Source: Aeromicrobium marinum DSM 15272 (GTDB taxonomy: Bacteria; Actinomycetota; Actinomycetes; Propionibacteriales; Nocardioidaceae). Taken from it: a DNA stretch of 64,000 nt. Location of the stretch: the NCBI RefSeq assembly GCF_000160775.2, contig NZ_CM001024.1:1737712-1801711 (forward strand), given 5' to 3'. Below the pieces are notes generated by a model, which saw nothing but the letters and a program-made list of their open reading frames with translations, did no database searches and was not told the DNA's origin. The stretch's first letter is position 1. The number at the start of each line of letters is the position of its first letter. The position numbers and the translations under genes are program-made. Shown in pieces: positions 10,528 to 18,633 of the stretch.

Positions 10528-11058
10528 TCAGCAGGCTGGGGTTCCGGCGCTCGCCGCGAGACGGTCGTACGCGCCCAGCCGCGTGAACGGTGCCGCGAAC
10601 ACGACGACCTCTGCCCAACCGGAGGCCACCTGGGCGGCCCCGAGGTCGGTGCCGTCCTGCAGCTCGACGTAGCGCAGGAGGCGGTCGAACCGGTCGCGGT
10701 CGGACTGGGAGGGATCGGACACCAGGCGCACCACGGTCCCCACCGGGGCGAGGGACCCGATGAGTCGGGTCGCCTCGCGGCCGCCGCACTCCTCCTCGGG
10801 GAACACTTCCGGGGTGTCGATGCCGATCAGTCGGACCGACTCGCTCCCTCCGCCGTCGACGTCCACGTCGAGGGTGTCGCCGTCGACCACCCGGGTCACG
10901 GTCGCCGTCGCCGTGGTCCCCCGCTGCGGCGCCTCAGGTCGGACGCCCGCGTCGATCGGCGGTGCGGTCGACCCGGGAACCGCTGACGGGGAGTCGAACG
11001 CCAGCTGGCAACCGCCCAGGAGCAGCACGACCAGCACGGGTCCCAGGAGTCGCAGCAC
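10528..11058 (-). CDS. Staphylococcal-nuclease-like lipoprotein (thermonuclease domain)
   Basis: About 176 residues beginning VLRLLGPVLVVLLLGGC, a lipoprotein signal with lipobox LLGG-Cys, so the mature protein should be anchored outside the membrane. The SNase domain has VTRVVDGDTLDV, VRLIGIDTPE (first catalytic Arg and OB-fold strand) and DRFDRLLRYVEL (second catalytic Arg), then AQVASGWAEV. A short stem (ACCCTCC/GGAGGGT, 10496-10528) overlaps its stop and could terminate convergent transcription. Likely an extracytoplasmic Ca-dependent nuclease. Confidence 0.82.
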   Translation of the reverse strand: MLRLLGPVLVVLLLGGCQLAFDSPSAVPGSTAPPIDAGVRPEAPQRGTTATATVTRVVDGDTLDVDVDGGGSESVRLIGIDTPEVFPEEECGGREATRLIGSLAPVGTVVRLVSDPSQSDRDRFDRLLRYVELQDGTDLGAAQVASGWAEVVVFAAPFTRLGAYDRLAASAGTPAC

Positions 11059-11086
11059 GGGACCATTGAACCGCGCAACGGTCCGA

Positions 11087-11665
11087 TCACCCGAGACGGT
11101 GCGCCCGCTCGCCCTCGGGGTCGAGCACCGTGATGATCTCCGCGGGACCTCCTTCGGCACCGAAGGCGTGCGGGACCATCGTGGAGAACTCCGCCGCCTG
11201 CCCGGACTCGACCCGGATCGTGCGGTCCCCCAGGCGCAGCAGCACCGTGCCGGACAGGACCGTGAACCAGTCCCGACCCGGATGGACGGGCAGCTCGTCG
11301 TCCGGCGGCAGAGGCCGGCTGAGACGGATGCGGGCGACCTTCAACCCGTGCGGCCCGTGCTCCCGGGTCAGCGACCAGGCCGTCGTGCCTCGGGCCTCGT
11401 CGCGGTGCGGCCGGATGACGACGTCCTCGTCGTCCTCCGGCGCCACGAGCAGGTCGATCGACGTGCCGAGGGCTCGGGCCAGGGCAGCCAGCTGGTCGAG
11501 CCCGATCCGGCGGCGCCCGGTCTCCATCCGGCTCAGCGTGGCCGGGCTGAACCAGCAGCGGCCCGCGAGGTCGTCGAGCGACCAGCCCCGCGCGACCCGC
11601 AGGGCCCGCACGCGGCGTCCGACCAGCTCGTCCACCCGACCGCTGTCGGGCCTGTCTTGCGTCAT
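11087..11665 (-). CDS. XRE-family HTH regulator with C-terminal cupin
   Basis: A 192-residue regulator: an N-terminal helix-turn-helix (VRALRVARGWSLDDLAGR, with LSRMETGRR as recognition helix) and a C-terminal cupin sensor (HPGRDWFTVLSGTVLLRLGD). Such proteins sense small metabolites and repress neighbouring genes. The ATG at 11665 is embedded in a perfect palindrome (11655-11673), an obvious autoregulatory site. It is divergent from a methyltransferase gene 47 bp away and close to the SNase gene downstream. Confidence 0.88.
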   Translation of the reverse strand: MTQDRPDSGRVDELVGRRVRALRVARGWSLDDLAGRCWFSPATLSRMETGRRRIGLDQLAALARALGTSIDLLVAPEDDEDVVIRPHRDEARGTTAWSLTREHGPHGLKVARIRLSRPLPPDDELPVHPGRDWFTVLSGTVLLRLGDRTIRVESGQAAEFSTMVPHAFGAEGGPAEIITVLDPEGERAHRLG

Positions 11666-11673
11666 ACGCAAGA
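11655..11673. promoter_or_regulatory. Perfect palindromic operator overlapping the XRE-cupin start codon
   Basis: TCTTGCGT-CAT-ACGCAAGA: two perfect 8-bp arms around a 3-nt centre that is the start codon of the regulator on the minus strand. A CATAGC/TAGCAT -10-like sequence lies just upstream, so the mRNA is probably leaderless and a bound dimer would block initiation directly. The site is 40 bp from the divergent methyltransferase ATG and may control both genes. Confidence 0.65.
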
Positions 11674-11712
11674 TGCTATGCCTTGAGAGCAAGCGCGGGC
11701 TAGCCTCACCGG

Positions 11713-12531
11713 ATGAGCTCCCACGACCACGCCGCGTTCGCCGACCTGCTGGATCTCGAGACCCGGGCGATGCAGCCGACCCTGCACGGGATCCACCTGG
11801 ACCTCCAGCGCCTGTCCGACGGCCCCGTCCGCTCGGTCCTCGACCTCGGCGCCGGGACCGGCGCCGGCACCCTCGGCCTCCTTGACCACTTCCCGCACGC
11901 CGTCGCCGTCGCCGTCGACGCCTCGGGCGAGCTGCTGGACCGCCTGCGGGACCGGGCCACGGAACGTGGGCTCGCCGGCAGGGTCACGACGGTCGTGGCC
12001 GACCTCGACGGAACCGTGCCCGCCCTCGAGCCCGTGGACGTGGCGTGGGCCTCGGCCTCCCTGCACCACCTCGCCGCACCCGATCGCGCGCTGCGGACGA
12101 TCGCCTCGACGATCCGGCCGGGCGGGCTGCTCGCCGTGGTGGAGATGGCAGGATTCCCCCGCTTCGTGCCCGACGGCACCCCCGGAGGATCGGCCGAGGA
12201 GCGCGCGCACGCAGTCCTGCGGGCGGACCGCGAGGTTGACATGCCGGCCATGGGTGCGGACTGGGGTCCAGCGCTCGAGCAGGCCGGGCTGGCCGTCGAG
12301 GTGCACCGACCGTTGGTCGTCGACGTCGCCGAGCTGCCGCCCGGGCTGGTGGGCGAGTACGCGTTCGCCGGGCTGAGCGGCATCCGCCGGGTGCTCGCCG
12401 GTCGGCTCGGCTCCGACAGGACGGAAGGCCTGGACCGGTTGCTGGACGGAGGCCCGGACGACGTGCGTCAGCGCCGCGACCTGCACGTCGAGGTCGACCG
12501 TCAGCTCTGGATCGCCCGCCGCCCTCACTGA
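11713..12531 (+). CDS. Class I SAM-dependent methyltransferase
   Basis: A 272-residue methyltransferase. Motif I is VLDLGAGTGAGTLGLL, followed by the acidic strand VAVDASGELLDRL (motif II), DLDGTVPAL and VDVAWASASLHHL (motif IV region), and RPGGLLAVVEMAG (post-IV). The substrate cannot be told; the fold resembles small-molecule methyltransferases. It is divergent from and probably controlled by the XRE-cupin regulator through the palindrome overlapping that gene's start. Confidence 0.85.
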   Translation: MSSHDHAAFADLLDLETRAMQPTLHGIHLDLQRLSDGPVRSVLDLGAGTGAGTLGLLDHFPHAVAVAVDASGELLDRLRDRATERGLAGRVTTVVADLDGTVPALEPVDVAWASASLHHLAAPDRALRTIASTIRPGGLLAVVEMAGFPRFVPDGTPGGSAEERAHAVLRADREVDMPAMGADWGPALEQAGLAVEVHRPLVVDVAELPPGLVGEYAFAGLSGIRRVLAGRLGSDRTEGLDRLLDGGPDDVRQRRDLHVEVDRQLWIARRPH

Positions 12532-12592
12532 CCGGCCCGAGGCTCGAGGGCAGGAGCGGAACGACGACCCGACGCGCGTCGCCTCGGGCTCC

Positions 12593-12728
12593 GCCCTCAC
12601 GGTCGCTCCGCTCCCTGGCGGCCACGGTGCTGCGTTCGCCAGCCCGAGCCTGCGAGGGCGTGAGCGCAGCGAGGCGAACCCCGCGCGAGCATCGGCCCTC
12701 GCGGTCGCTCCGCTGCCTGCCGCCACGG
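12593..12728. repeat. Pair of ~34-bp direct repeats between methyltransferase and tRNA-Pro
   Basis: The segments 12593-12627 and 12695-12728 match closely (both contain CGGTCGCTCCGCT followed by CCACGG) with a few substitutions and one indel, about 102 bp apart. The intervening sequence holds related GAGCG/CGCTC-rich arms, so the region could fold extensively. No gene is recognised from 12532 to 12747. It lies downstream of tRNA-Pro in that gene's direction of transcription. Confidence 0.6.
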
Positions 12729-12747
12729 GTCGAGCCGGTTCACCGAG

Positions 12748-12821
12748 TCGGGATGACAGGATTCGAACCTGCGACCTTCCGCTCCCAAAGCGGACGCGCT
12801 ACCAAGCTGCGCCACATCCCG
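12748..12821 (-). tRNA. tRNA-Pro (anticodon TGG)
   Basis: Minus-strand cloverleaf: acceptor CGGGATG pairs with CATCCCG, discriminator A; D arm GCGC/GCGC; anticodon stem TCCGC/GCGGA with loop TTTGGGA giving TGG; T arm GCAGG-TTCGAAT-CCTGT. CCA is not encoded. It lies just upstream of the P-loop protein gene on the opposite strand. Confidence 0.95.
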
Positions 12822-12839
12822 TCGACTCCGGGGAGTCTA

Positions 12840-13403
12840 GTGGAGACTGGCACGGTGCCCGATGCGTTGCTCGACCGCCTCGTCGGACTGGTCTCCGACC
12901 GGGCACCGGCGTGCGGGTCGACGTCGGTGGTCGCGATCGACGGGCCCAGCGGGGCCGGCAAGTCCGAGCTGGCCGGCGCGCTCGTGGCTCGCACCGGTGC
13001 TGCCCTGCTCCGGTTCGACGACCTCTATCCGGGCTGGCACGGTCTCGACGACGTCCCGCCGCGGGTCGCCGCCGAGGTCCTCGCGCCGATCGCCGTCGGG
13101 CAGGTGGGGTCGATCGCGCGCTGGAGCTGGGTCCGCGACGCACCGGCACCGCCGGTGCGGTGTCCCCCCGTCCCCCTGCTCGTGCTCGACGGCGTCGGCA
13201 GCGGAGCCGCGGCCATCCGCCCGTTCCTCAGCCTCCTGGTCTGGGTCGATGCACCGGCACCGTTGCGTCGTCACCGTGGGCTGGCCCGCGACGGCGAGAC
13301 CTACGCCCCCTGGTGGGACGTGTGGGCCTCGCAGGAGGCGACCCACTTCTCCCGCGAGGGCACCGCGGCCTTCGCCGACGTCCGGGTCGCCACCGGGGGG
13401 TGA
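12840..13403 (+). CDS. P-loop NTPase, uridine-kinase/nucleoside-kinase-like
   Basis: About 187 residues. Walker A GPSGAGKS is at residues 35-42, followed by LLRFDDLYPGWHGLDDV, the DD-x-Y-x-x-W pattern of uridine-kinase-like ATPases, and a late LLVWVDAPAPLRRHR strand. A GTG start at 12840 has GGGGAG 5 nt upstream; a longer frame running through the tRNA-Pro gene is an artefact. It is the first of two closely spaced plus-strand genes (32 nt to the next). Substrate unknown. Confidence 0.72.
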   Translation: METGTVPDALLDRLVGLVSDRAPACGSTSVVAIDGPSGAGKSELAGALVARTGAALLRFDDLYPGWHGLDDVPPRVAAEVLAPIAVGQVGSIARWSWVRDAPAPPVRCPPVPLLVLDGVGSGAAAIRPFLSLLVWVDAPAPLRRHRGLARDGETYAPWWDVWASQEATHFSREGTAAFADVRVATGG

Positions 13404-13435
13404 CGCACAGGGCCCCGGCATGGTTCGATCTCGCC

Positions 13436-14179
13436 ATGCGGATCGCTGTCGCCGGAGGCACCGGCGTGCTCGGGAGCCACGTCGTCCGGGCCCTCGAGGA
13501 CGACGGCCACGAGACGGTCGTGCTCTCCCGCGGGCGCGGGACCGACGTGCGGACCGGGGACGGACTCGCGGAGGCCCTCGCGGGGACGCACGCCGTCGTG
13601 GACGCGCTCAGTGTCACCACCATCCGGCGGCGTGCCGCCGTCGACTTCTTCGCGGCCACGACCCGGAACCTCCTCGCAGCCGGAGCCGCCGCCGGGGTCC
13701 GTCACCACGTCGCCGTCTCGGTCGTCGGGTGCGACGTGGTCGACTACGGCTACTACCTCGGCAAACGCGCCCAGGAGGCGCTGGTGACCACAGGCACTGT
13801 CCCGTGGACGGTCCTGCGGGCCACCCAGTTCCACGAGTTCGCGGGCCAGGTGGTCGACGCCTCCCCCGGACCCGTGGCCCTCGTCCCCCGCATGGCGTCG
13901 CAGCCCGTCGCCGCGGCCGAGGTCGGTGGCGTGGTGGCCCGGATCGCCGCCGGGGCACCAGCCGGCCAGCTGCAGATGGGTGGGCCCGAGCTGCACGACA
14001 TCCCGGACCTGGCACGCCGACAGCTGCGCGCCGAGGGGCGCCGCCGACTCGTCGTGCCCGTGCGTCTGCCCGGGGCGGTCGGCCGACAGATGGCCTCCGG
14101 CGCGCTGGTGCCGGACGAGCCCACGTACCGGGGCACCACGACCTACGACGCCTGGCTGTCCGATCGGTCGGGGCCCTGA
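13436..14179 (+). CDS. NAD(P)-binding oxidoreductase, NmrA/atypical SDR type
   Basis: A 247-residue Rossmann protein: MRIAVAGGTGVLGSHVV gives the GGxGxxG dinucleotide motif, with VVLSRGRGTDVR as the adenine-ribose loop; there is no classical YxxxK catalytic pair, though VDYGYYLGKRAQE (Y..K) may be related. The middle WTVLRATQFHEF and C-terminal domain match NmrA/SDR5-like proteins (Rv-type NAD-dependent epimerase family). Some members act as redox sensors. It ends 58 bp before tRNA-Gly. Confidence 0.78.
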   Translation: MRIAVAGGTGVLGSHVVRALEDDGHETVVLSRGRGTDVRTGDGLAEALAGTHAVVDALSVTTIRRRAAVDFFAATTRNLLAAGAAAGVRHHVAVSVVGCDVVDYGYYLGKRAQEALVTTGTVPWTVLRATQFHEFAGQVVDASPGPVALVPRMASQPVAAAEVGGVVARIAAGAPAGQLQMGGPELHDIPDLARRQLRAEGRRRLVVPVRLPGAVGRQMASGALVPDEPTYRGTTTYDAWLSDRSGP

Positions 14180-14237
14180 CCGACCGGTCGTCCCGGCGGC
14201 CGGATGTGGCATCATGGTCCCGCTGCCACGGCAGCGC

Positions 14238-14314
14238 GCGGACGTAACTCAATTGGTTAGAGTCTCTGCCTTCCAAGCAGAATGTTGCGAGTTCGAGTCT
14301 CGTCGTCCGCTCCA
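14238..14314 (+). tRNA. tRNA-Gly (anticodon TCC)
   Basis: Acceptor GCGGACG pairs with CGTCCGC, discriminator T, encoded CCA (14312-14314). Anticodon stem TCTGC/GCAGA with loop CTTCCAA gives TCC; T arm GCGAG-TTCGAGT-CTCGT. The mature body without CCA ends at 14311. Confidence 0.95.
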
Positions 14315-14369
14315 GCTCCTCCTCCGCTCCCGACGGGCGAACCGTCGCCCACGATGGCAGGATCGGCGC

Positions 14370-15323
14370 GTGGCCGACGTCGTCGTGGTGGGTGCCGGGA
14401 TCTCCGGGATCGCGTGCGCGCGTGAGCTCCGGACCGCCGGCCACGCCGTGGTCGTGCGCGACACCGGTCGACGGCCCGGCGGCCGCATGGCACTGCGACG
14501 CCACGACGGACGGGTCGTCGACATCGGCGCCTCGTACTTCACCGTCTCCGGGCCCGACTTCGCCGAGGTGGTCGACGACTGGTCCGCCCGCGGACTCGCC
14601 CGGCCCTGGACGGACACGTTCGCCGTCCGATCACCCGAGGGACGTCGCACCACCACCGGGCCGGTCCGGTGGGCGGCACCGGGCGGTCTGCGGGGCCTCG
14701 TCGCCGACCTGGCGACCGGGCTCGACGTCCGACAGGCCGACCCCGTCCGGTCGGTGACGCCGGACGGGCAGCGACCCCGGGTCGACGACCATCCCCACGA
14801 CGCGGTGGTCCTCGCCATGCCCGACCCGCAGGCCCGCCGACTGCTGCGCCCGGGTCACCCGGTGCACGCCGCGCTCGACGACCCGTACTCGCCCTCGATG
14901 GTGCTGACCGCCCGGTGGACGCGCCGCACCTGGGCCGACGTCGACGGGATCTTCGTCAACGACCACCCCGACCTGGTGTGGGTGGCGGACGACGGCCTGC
15001 GGCGCGGCGACCGGGCGCCGGTGCTCGTCGCCCACGCGACGGCCGATCGCGCCTCCCGCCACCTCACCGACCCGTCCGAGGCGTCCGGACCCCTGCTGGC
15101 AGCGCTCCGCGAGGTCGTCGACGTCCCGGACGAGGATCCCGACCTGGTCCACGTGCAGCGCTGGACCTTCGCCCGGCCCGTCCACGGCCGTCCGGCCACC
15201 CACCACCTCGGCGACGACCGGATCGGCGCCTGCGGCGACTCCTGGGGCCCTAGCTCGTCGGTCGAGACCGCCTGGCGGTCCGGCCGCGACCTGGGCCGCG
15301 CCCTCGTCGAACGCCTGTCCTGA
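14370..15323 (+). CDS. FAD-dependent amine-oxidase-like (renalase-type) protein
   Basis: A 317-residue flavoprotein starting GTG (VADVVVVGAGISGIACA: GxGxxG FAD site), then RRPGGRMALRR (the GG/RxGGR motif) and DIGASYFTV. The C-terminus IGACGDSWGPSSSVETAW is the second FAD contact typical of renalase/monoamine-oxidase-like enzymes. Renalase relatives oxidise aberrant dihydronicotinamides; the substrate here is unproven. It follows tRNA-Gly and precedes an SDR gene by 26 nt. Confidence 0.8.
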   Translation: MADVVVVGAGISGIACARELRTAGHAVVVRDTGRRPGGRMALRRHDGRVVDIGASYFTVSGPDFAEVVDDWSARGLARPWTDTFAVRSPEGRRTTTGPVRWAAPGGLRGLVADLATGLDVRQADPVRSVTPDGQRPRVDDHPHDAVVLAMPDPQARRLLRPGHPVHAALDDPYSPSMVLTARWTRRTWADVDGIFVNDHPDLVWVADDGLRRGDRAPVLVAHATADRASRHLTDPSEASGPLLAALREVVDVPDEDPDLVHVQRWTFARPVHGRPATHHLGDDRIGACGDSWGPSSSVETAWRSGRDLGRALVERLS

Positions 15324-15349
15324 CGGGGCGCGGCGGGCATACTGTCGGC

Positions 15350-16189
15350 ATGGCCACCTCGCGCTCCGTCCTCATCACCGGCTGTTCCTCGGGCATCGGC
15401 GAGGCCACCGCCCGGCGACTCGTGGGATCGGGGTGGACCGTGTGGGCGACGGCCCGACGGCCCGAGACCCTGGAGTCGCTCGCCGCAGCCGGGTGCCGCA
15501 CCCTGGCGCTCGACGTCACCGACGAGGACTCGATGAGGTCCGCGGTCGACGAGGCACTCGGTCACGGACCGATCGACGCGCTCGTCAACAACGCCGGCTA
15601 CTCGCAGTCCGGCGCGGTCGAGACCCTCACGAGCGCCGACCTGAGGCGGCAGTTCGAGACCAACGTGGTCGGGCTGGTCCGCATGTGCCAGCTCGTGCTC
15701 CCCTCGATGCGGGACCGCCGTTCGGGCCGCATCGTCAACATCTCGTCGATGGGCGCCCACCTGACCTTTCCCGGGGGCGGCGCCTACCACGCCAGCAAGT
15801 ACGCCGTGAACGCCCTGTCCGACGCCCTGCGGTTCGAGGTCTCCGGCTTCGGCGTGAAGGTGGTCACCGTCGAACCGGGGCTGATCACCACCTCGTTCGA
15901 CGAGGCCGCCGCCGCCTCCCTGACCGGGCTCACCGACGGTCCCTACGCGGAGTTCAACGCCGGCGTCGGGCGGGCGACCCAGGAGGTCTACTCCGGCCCC
16001 ATGGCGCGGCTCGGCGGCCCGCCGGAGAAGGTCGCCAAGGTCATCGAGAAGTCGTTGACCGTGCGCCGACCGAAGCCTCGCTACACCGTCACGGCATCAG
16101 CACCCCTGTCGATGGCCACCCGCACGGTGCTGGGCGACCGCGGCTGGGACCTGGCGATGCGCACGAGCTTCCCGCGGCCGGGGGCCTGA
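15350..16189 (+). CDS. Short-chain dehydrogenase/reductase (Rv2509-like)
   Basis: A 279-residue classical SDR: cofactor motif TGCSSGIG, NNAGYSQSG, and catalytic YHASK (Tyr near residue 146), then the extended C-terminus seen in lipid-acting SDRs. By length and motifs it resembles the mycobacterial Rv2509/retinol-dehydrogenase-like group, but this is inferred by eye. Its stop and that of the opposing PP2C gene both fall in a 12-bp palindrome CCTGAGCTCAGG (16185-16196). Confidence 0.85.
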   Translation: MATSRSVLITGCSSGIGEATARRLVGSGWTVWATARRPETLESLAAAGCRTLALDVTDEDSMRSAVDEALGHGPIDALVNNAGYSQSGAVETLTSADLRRQFETNVVGLVRMCQLVLPSMRDRRSGRIVNISSMGAHLTFPGGGAYHASKYAVNALSDALRFEVSGFGVKVVTVEPGLITTSFDEAAAASLTGLTDGPYAEFNAGVGRATQEVYSGPMARLGGPPEKVAKVIEKSLTVRRPKPRYTVTASAPLSMATRTVLGDRGWDLAMRTSFPRPGA

Positions 16190-16191
16190 GC

Positions 16192-17295
16192 TCAGGGATC
16201 CCGGCGCAGCACCAGCACGGCGCGGTCGTCGTCGTGGTTGCTCACCTTGGCGAGGATGCGGCGGGGTGCCTGGTCGAACCCCGACGCGACGAGCGTCGTG
16301 GCGGTGCCCTGCAACCAGGCGATGCCCTCGGTGACGCCCTGGGTGCGGCTCTCGATCACGCCGTCGGTGTAGAACATCAGCGCGTCGCCCGGGGCCAGCG
16401 TCCCGGTGGTCTGATCGAACTCGGGGTGACGCGCGATGCCGAGCGCCAGCCCGCGCGCACCGTCGACCTCCCACTGCCCCGACGCCTCCATCCACCGCAA
16501 CGCCGGGGGGTGCCCGGCGTTGATGATGCCGTAGTCGCCGCTGACGAGGTCGACCTGCACGTGCACCGCCGTGGCGAAGCCGTCGTCCCAGTGCTGCCGC
16601 AGCATGAAGTCGTTGGCCGCCGCGAACAGGCCCAGCGGGGGCAGCGAACCGATCAGGCCTCCGAGTGCGCCCGCGAACTGCAGTGACTGCGACCCGGCAC
16701 CGACGCCCTTGCCGCACACGTCGACCAGCACCATCTCGAGGTGTCGCTCGTCCGACGACAGGTTCGCCACGAGGAAGTCACCGGCGAAGTTGATGCCCCC
16801 GGCGGTCTCGGTGGCCGACTGGCAACGCCACCCGGCCGGCAGGGCGGGCACGACCCCCTGGGACTGCAGGCGGTCGCGCAGGTCGACCAGCATCGCCTCG
16901 CCGAGGGGGCCCGGCAGCCCGCTGCGGTGCCGGCTGGCCTCGAACACGATGATCGAGATCGAGATCGTCATGAGCACGATCGAGGTGGTCCGGGCCGTCG
17001 TGAGGGCTCCCTCGTTGACCACCGTCACCGTCCCGAGGAGCACCGTGACCGACACCAGCGTCACCAGCGGCCAGAACCTCAGCAGCAGCATGCCGAGCAG
17101 CAGCGGCACGTAGAACCCGCTGACCGGCATGCGGTTGTACTCCACCATCGACACGGCGAAGAACCCCAGGTCGATGCCGACGATGATGGCCAGCACGGTC
17201 AGCTGGCCCTCGCGCGAGCCGCTGCGCCACCGCACCACCCGGTCGTTGGCGTACTGCATCACCGAACGCCCGACGGCGCGAGGGGACGTGATCAC
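16192..17295 (-). CDS. Membrane-anchored PP2C/SpoIIE-type serine phosphatase
   Basis: A 367-residue protein. The N-terminal third has several hydrophobic spans (LTVLAIIVGIDLGFFAVSM, FYVPLLLGMLLLRFWPLVTL, SIVLMTISISIIVF). The C-terminal SpoIIE domain shows GGINFAGDFLVA, VLVDVCGKGVGAG, NAGHPPAL and FYTDGVIESR, the metal-binding Asp set of PP2C phosphatases. Likely acts on anti-anti-sigma factors or similar. The GTG start overlaps the glycosylase stop by 4 nt (GTGA), making it the last gene of a five-gene operon. Confidence 0.88.
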   Translation of the reverse strand: MITSPRAVGRSVMQYANDRVVRWRSGSREGQLTVLAIIVGIDLGFFAVSMVEYNRMPVSGFYVPLLLGMLLLRFWPLVTLVSVTVLLGTVTVVNEGALTTARTTSIVLMTISISIIVFEASRHRSGLPGPLGEAMLVDLRDRLQSQGVVPALPAGWRCQSATETAGGINFAGDFLVANLSSDERHLEMVLVDVCGKGVGAGSQSLQFAGALGGLIGSLPPLGLFAAANDFMLRQHWDDGFATAVHVQVDLVSGDYGIINAGHPPALRWMEASGQWEVDGARGLALGIARHPEFDQTTGTLAPGDALMFYTDGVIESRTQGVTEGIAWLQGTATTLVASGFDQAPRRILAKVSNHDDDRAVLVLRRDP

Positions 17296-18128
17296 GTGCT
17301 GACCCTAGTCGCGGACTGGCACCCGGGGCACCAGAACAGATTCCTTCCTGCCAGGACGGTGGAGCAGATCGTGGTCCCGCACACGAGGCAGGCCCGTCCG
17401 TCGCGCCGGTAGACGTACACCTCTCCGCCGTGGGCATCGGCCCGCGCCGAACGCCCCATGGGGCCCGGCTCGTGCTCGGGGCGCACGGTGTCGATGCGGC
17501 CCCGCCGGACGCCGATCGCCATGAGGTGCACCAGGTCGTCCCACACCGCGTCCCACCGGGAGCGGTCGAGATCGCGTCCCGGCGTCATCGGGTCGATGCC
17601 GTGCCGGAAGAGGACCTCGGCCCGGTACACGTTGCCGACCCCGGACAGCACCTTCTGGTCCAGCAGCAGGACGGCGACGGGCGTACCCGACCGACTGACC
17701 CGGTGCCAGGCCGCGTCGGCGTCGGCATCGGCGCGCAGGGGGTCGGGCCCGAGTCGCGCGAGCACGGCGTCGACCTCGTCCGGCATCAGCAGCTCGCAGG
17801 CCGTGGGCCCCCGGAGGTCGGCCGTCACCGGTGCTCCGCTGCGCGCGGAGGCGGTGAGTCGCCAGCGCACCTGCCCGACCACCGGCAGCCGGCCGCCACG
17901 GCTGATCCGGAACGTCCCGTAGAGGCCCAGGTGGACGTGCACCTGCCACGGCACCTGTTCGACCGAGACGAACAGGTGCTTGCCCCACGCCTCGGCGCCG
18001 GCGAGCACGCGGCCGTCGAGCCGGCCGGCGGCGAACCGGCCCTGCGGACTCGTCGACCTCACCCGGCGACCCGCGAAGGCCTCGGACAGGTCGTGCGCCA
18101 CTCGGTGGAGGGTGTGCCCCTCAGGCAA
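17292..18128 (-). CDS. nei: Fpg/Nei-family DNA glycosylase (endonuclease VIII-like)
   Basis: A 278-residue base-excision repair enzyme that removes oxidised bases and nicks the abasic site. After the initiator, Pro-Glu is the catalytic pair (PEGHTLHRVA, the Nei-type N-terminus rather than Fpg PELPE). The H2TH region LLDQKVLSGVGNVYRAEVLF and the C-terminal zinc finger (CLVCGTTI...FWCPGC, four Cys) are intact. The start is TTG at 18128, overlapping the rpiB stop by 8 nt. Orthologue of the Rv2464c position in M. tuberculosis. Confidence 0.9.
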   Translation of the reverse strand: MPEGHTLHRVAHDLSEAFAGRRVRSTSPQGRFAAGRLDGRVLAGAEAWGKHLFVSVEQVPWQVHVHLGLYGTFRISRGGRLPVVGQVRWRLTASARSGAPVTADLRGPTACELLMPDEVDAVLARLGPDPLRADADADAAWHRVSRSGTPVAVLLLDQKVLSGVGNVYRAEVLFRHGIDPMTPGRDLDRSRWDAVWDDLVHLMAIGVRRGRIDTVRPEHEPGPMGRSARADAHGGEVYVYRRDGRACLVCGTTICSTVLAGRNLFWCPGCQSATRVST

Positions 18129-18579
18129 AGGTGCCGCTGGTCTCGTAGCCCAGCAGCAGGTCGATCCGTCGCTGGTGCCGGTCGGCCTCGCTCCACGGTG
18201 TCGTCAGGAAGGTCTCGACGATCGCCTCGACCTCCGGGACGGAGTGCATGCGGGCCCCGATCGACACGATCTGGGCGTTGTTGTGCTGACGGGCCAGGGC
18301 GGCCGTCTCGGTGCTCCACGCCAGGGCGGCCCGTGCGCCGGTGACCTTGTTGGCGGCCATCTGCTCACCGTTGCCCGATCCGCCGATGACGATGCCGAGC
18401 GATCCGGGTTCGTCGACGACGGCCTGGGCCGCGGCGACGCAGAACGGCGGGTAGTCGTCCTCGGCGTCGTAGGTGAAGGCGCCGTGGTCGACCGGCTCGT
18501 GGCCCTGCCCGGTCAGCCAGGCCAGCAGATGGGTCTTGAGCTCGAAACCGGCGTGGTCCGCCGCGACGTGAACGCGCAT
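18121..18579 (-). CDS. rpiB: Ribose-5-phosphate isomerase B
   Basis: A 152-residue RpiB/LacAB-family isomerase interconverting ribose-5-P and ribulose-5-P. It starts MRVHVAADHAGFELK (conserved AADHAG loop) and has GIVIGGSGNGEQMAANK with Ser/Gly where other RpiB proteins carry the base Cys, as in actinobacterial enzymes, then the RQHNNAQIVSIGARM ring. ATG 18579 chosen from homology. Third gene in the operon, with an 8-nt overlap into the glycosylase gene. Confidence 0.94.
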   Translation of the reverse strand: MRVHVAADHAGFELKTHLLAWLTGQGHEPVDHGAFTYDAEDDYPPFCVAAAQAVVDEPGSLGIVIGGSGNGEQMAANKVTGARAALAWSTETAALARQHNNAQIVSIGARMHSVPEVEAIVETFLTTPWSEADRHQRRIDLLLGYETSGTFA

Positions 18580-18633
18580 GTGCCCAGTCTGGCACCGCTC
18601 ACACCCGGCGGCCACGCCGGACCCGGCGACGGG

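Noticed and set aside
12627..12840. Coding frame extending upstream through tRNA-Pro into the P-loop protein
   Set aside because: The MTGFEPATFRSQ-type translation is the well-known artefact of reading the complement of a tRNA; a good GTG with ribosome site lies after it.
16185..16196. 12-bp palindrome CCTGAGCTCAGG at convergent stops
   Set aside because: It is just two overlapping stop regions; too short with no loop to be a terminator.
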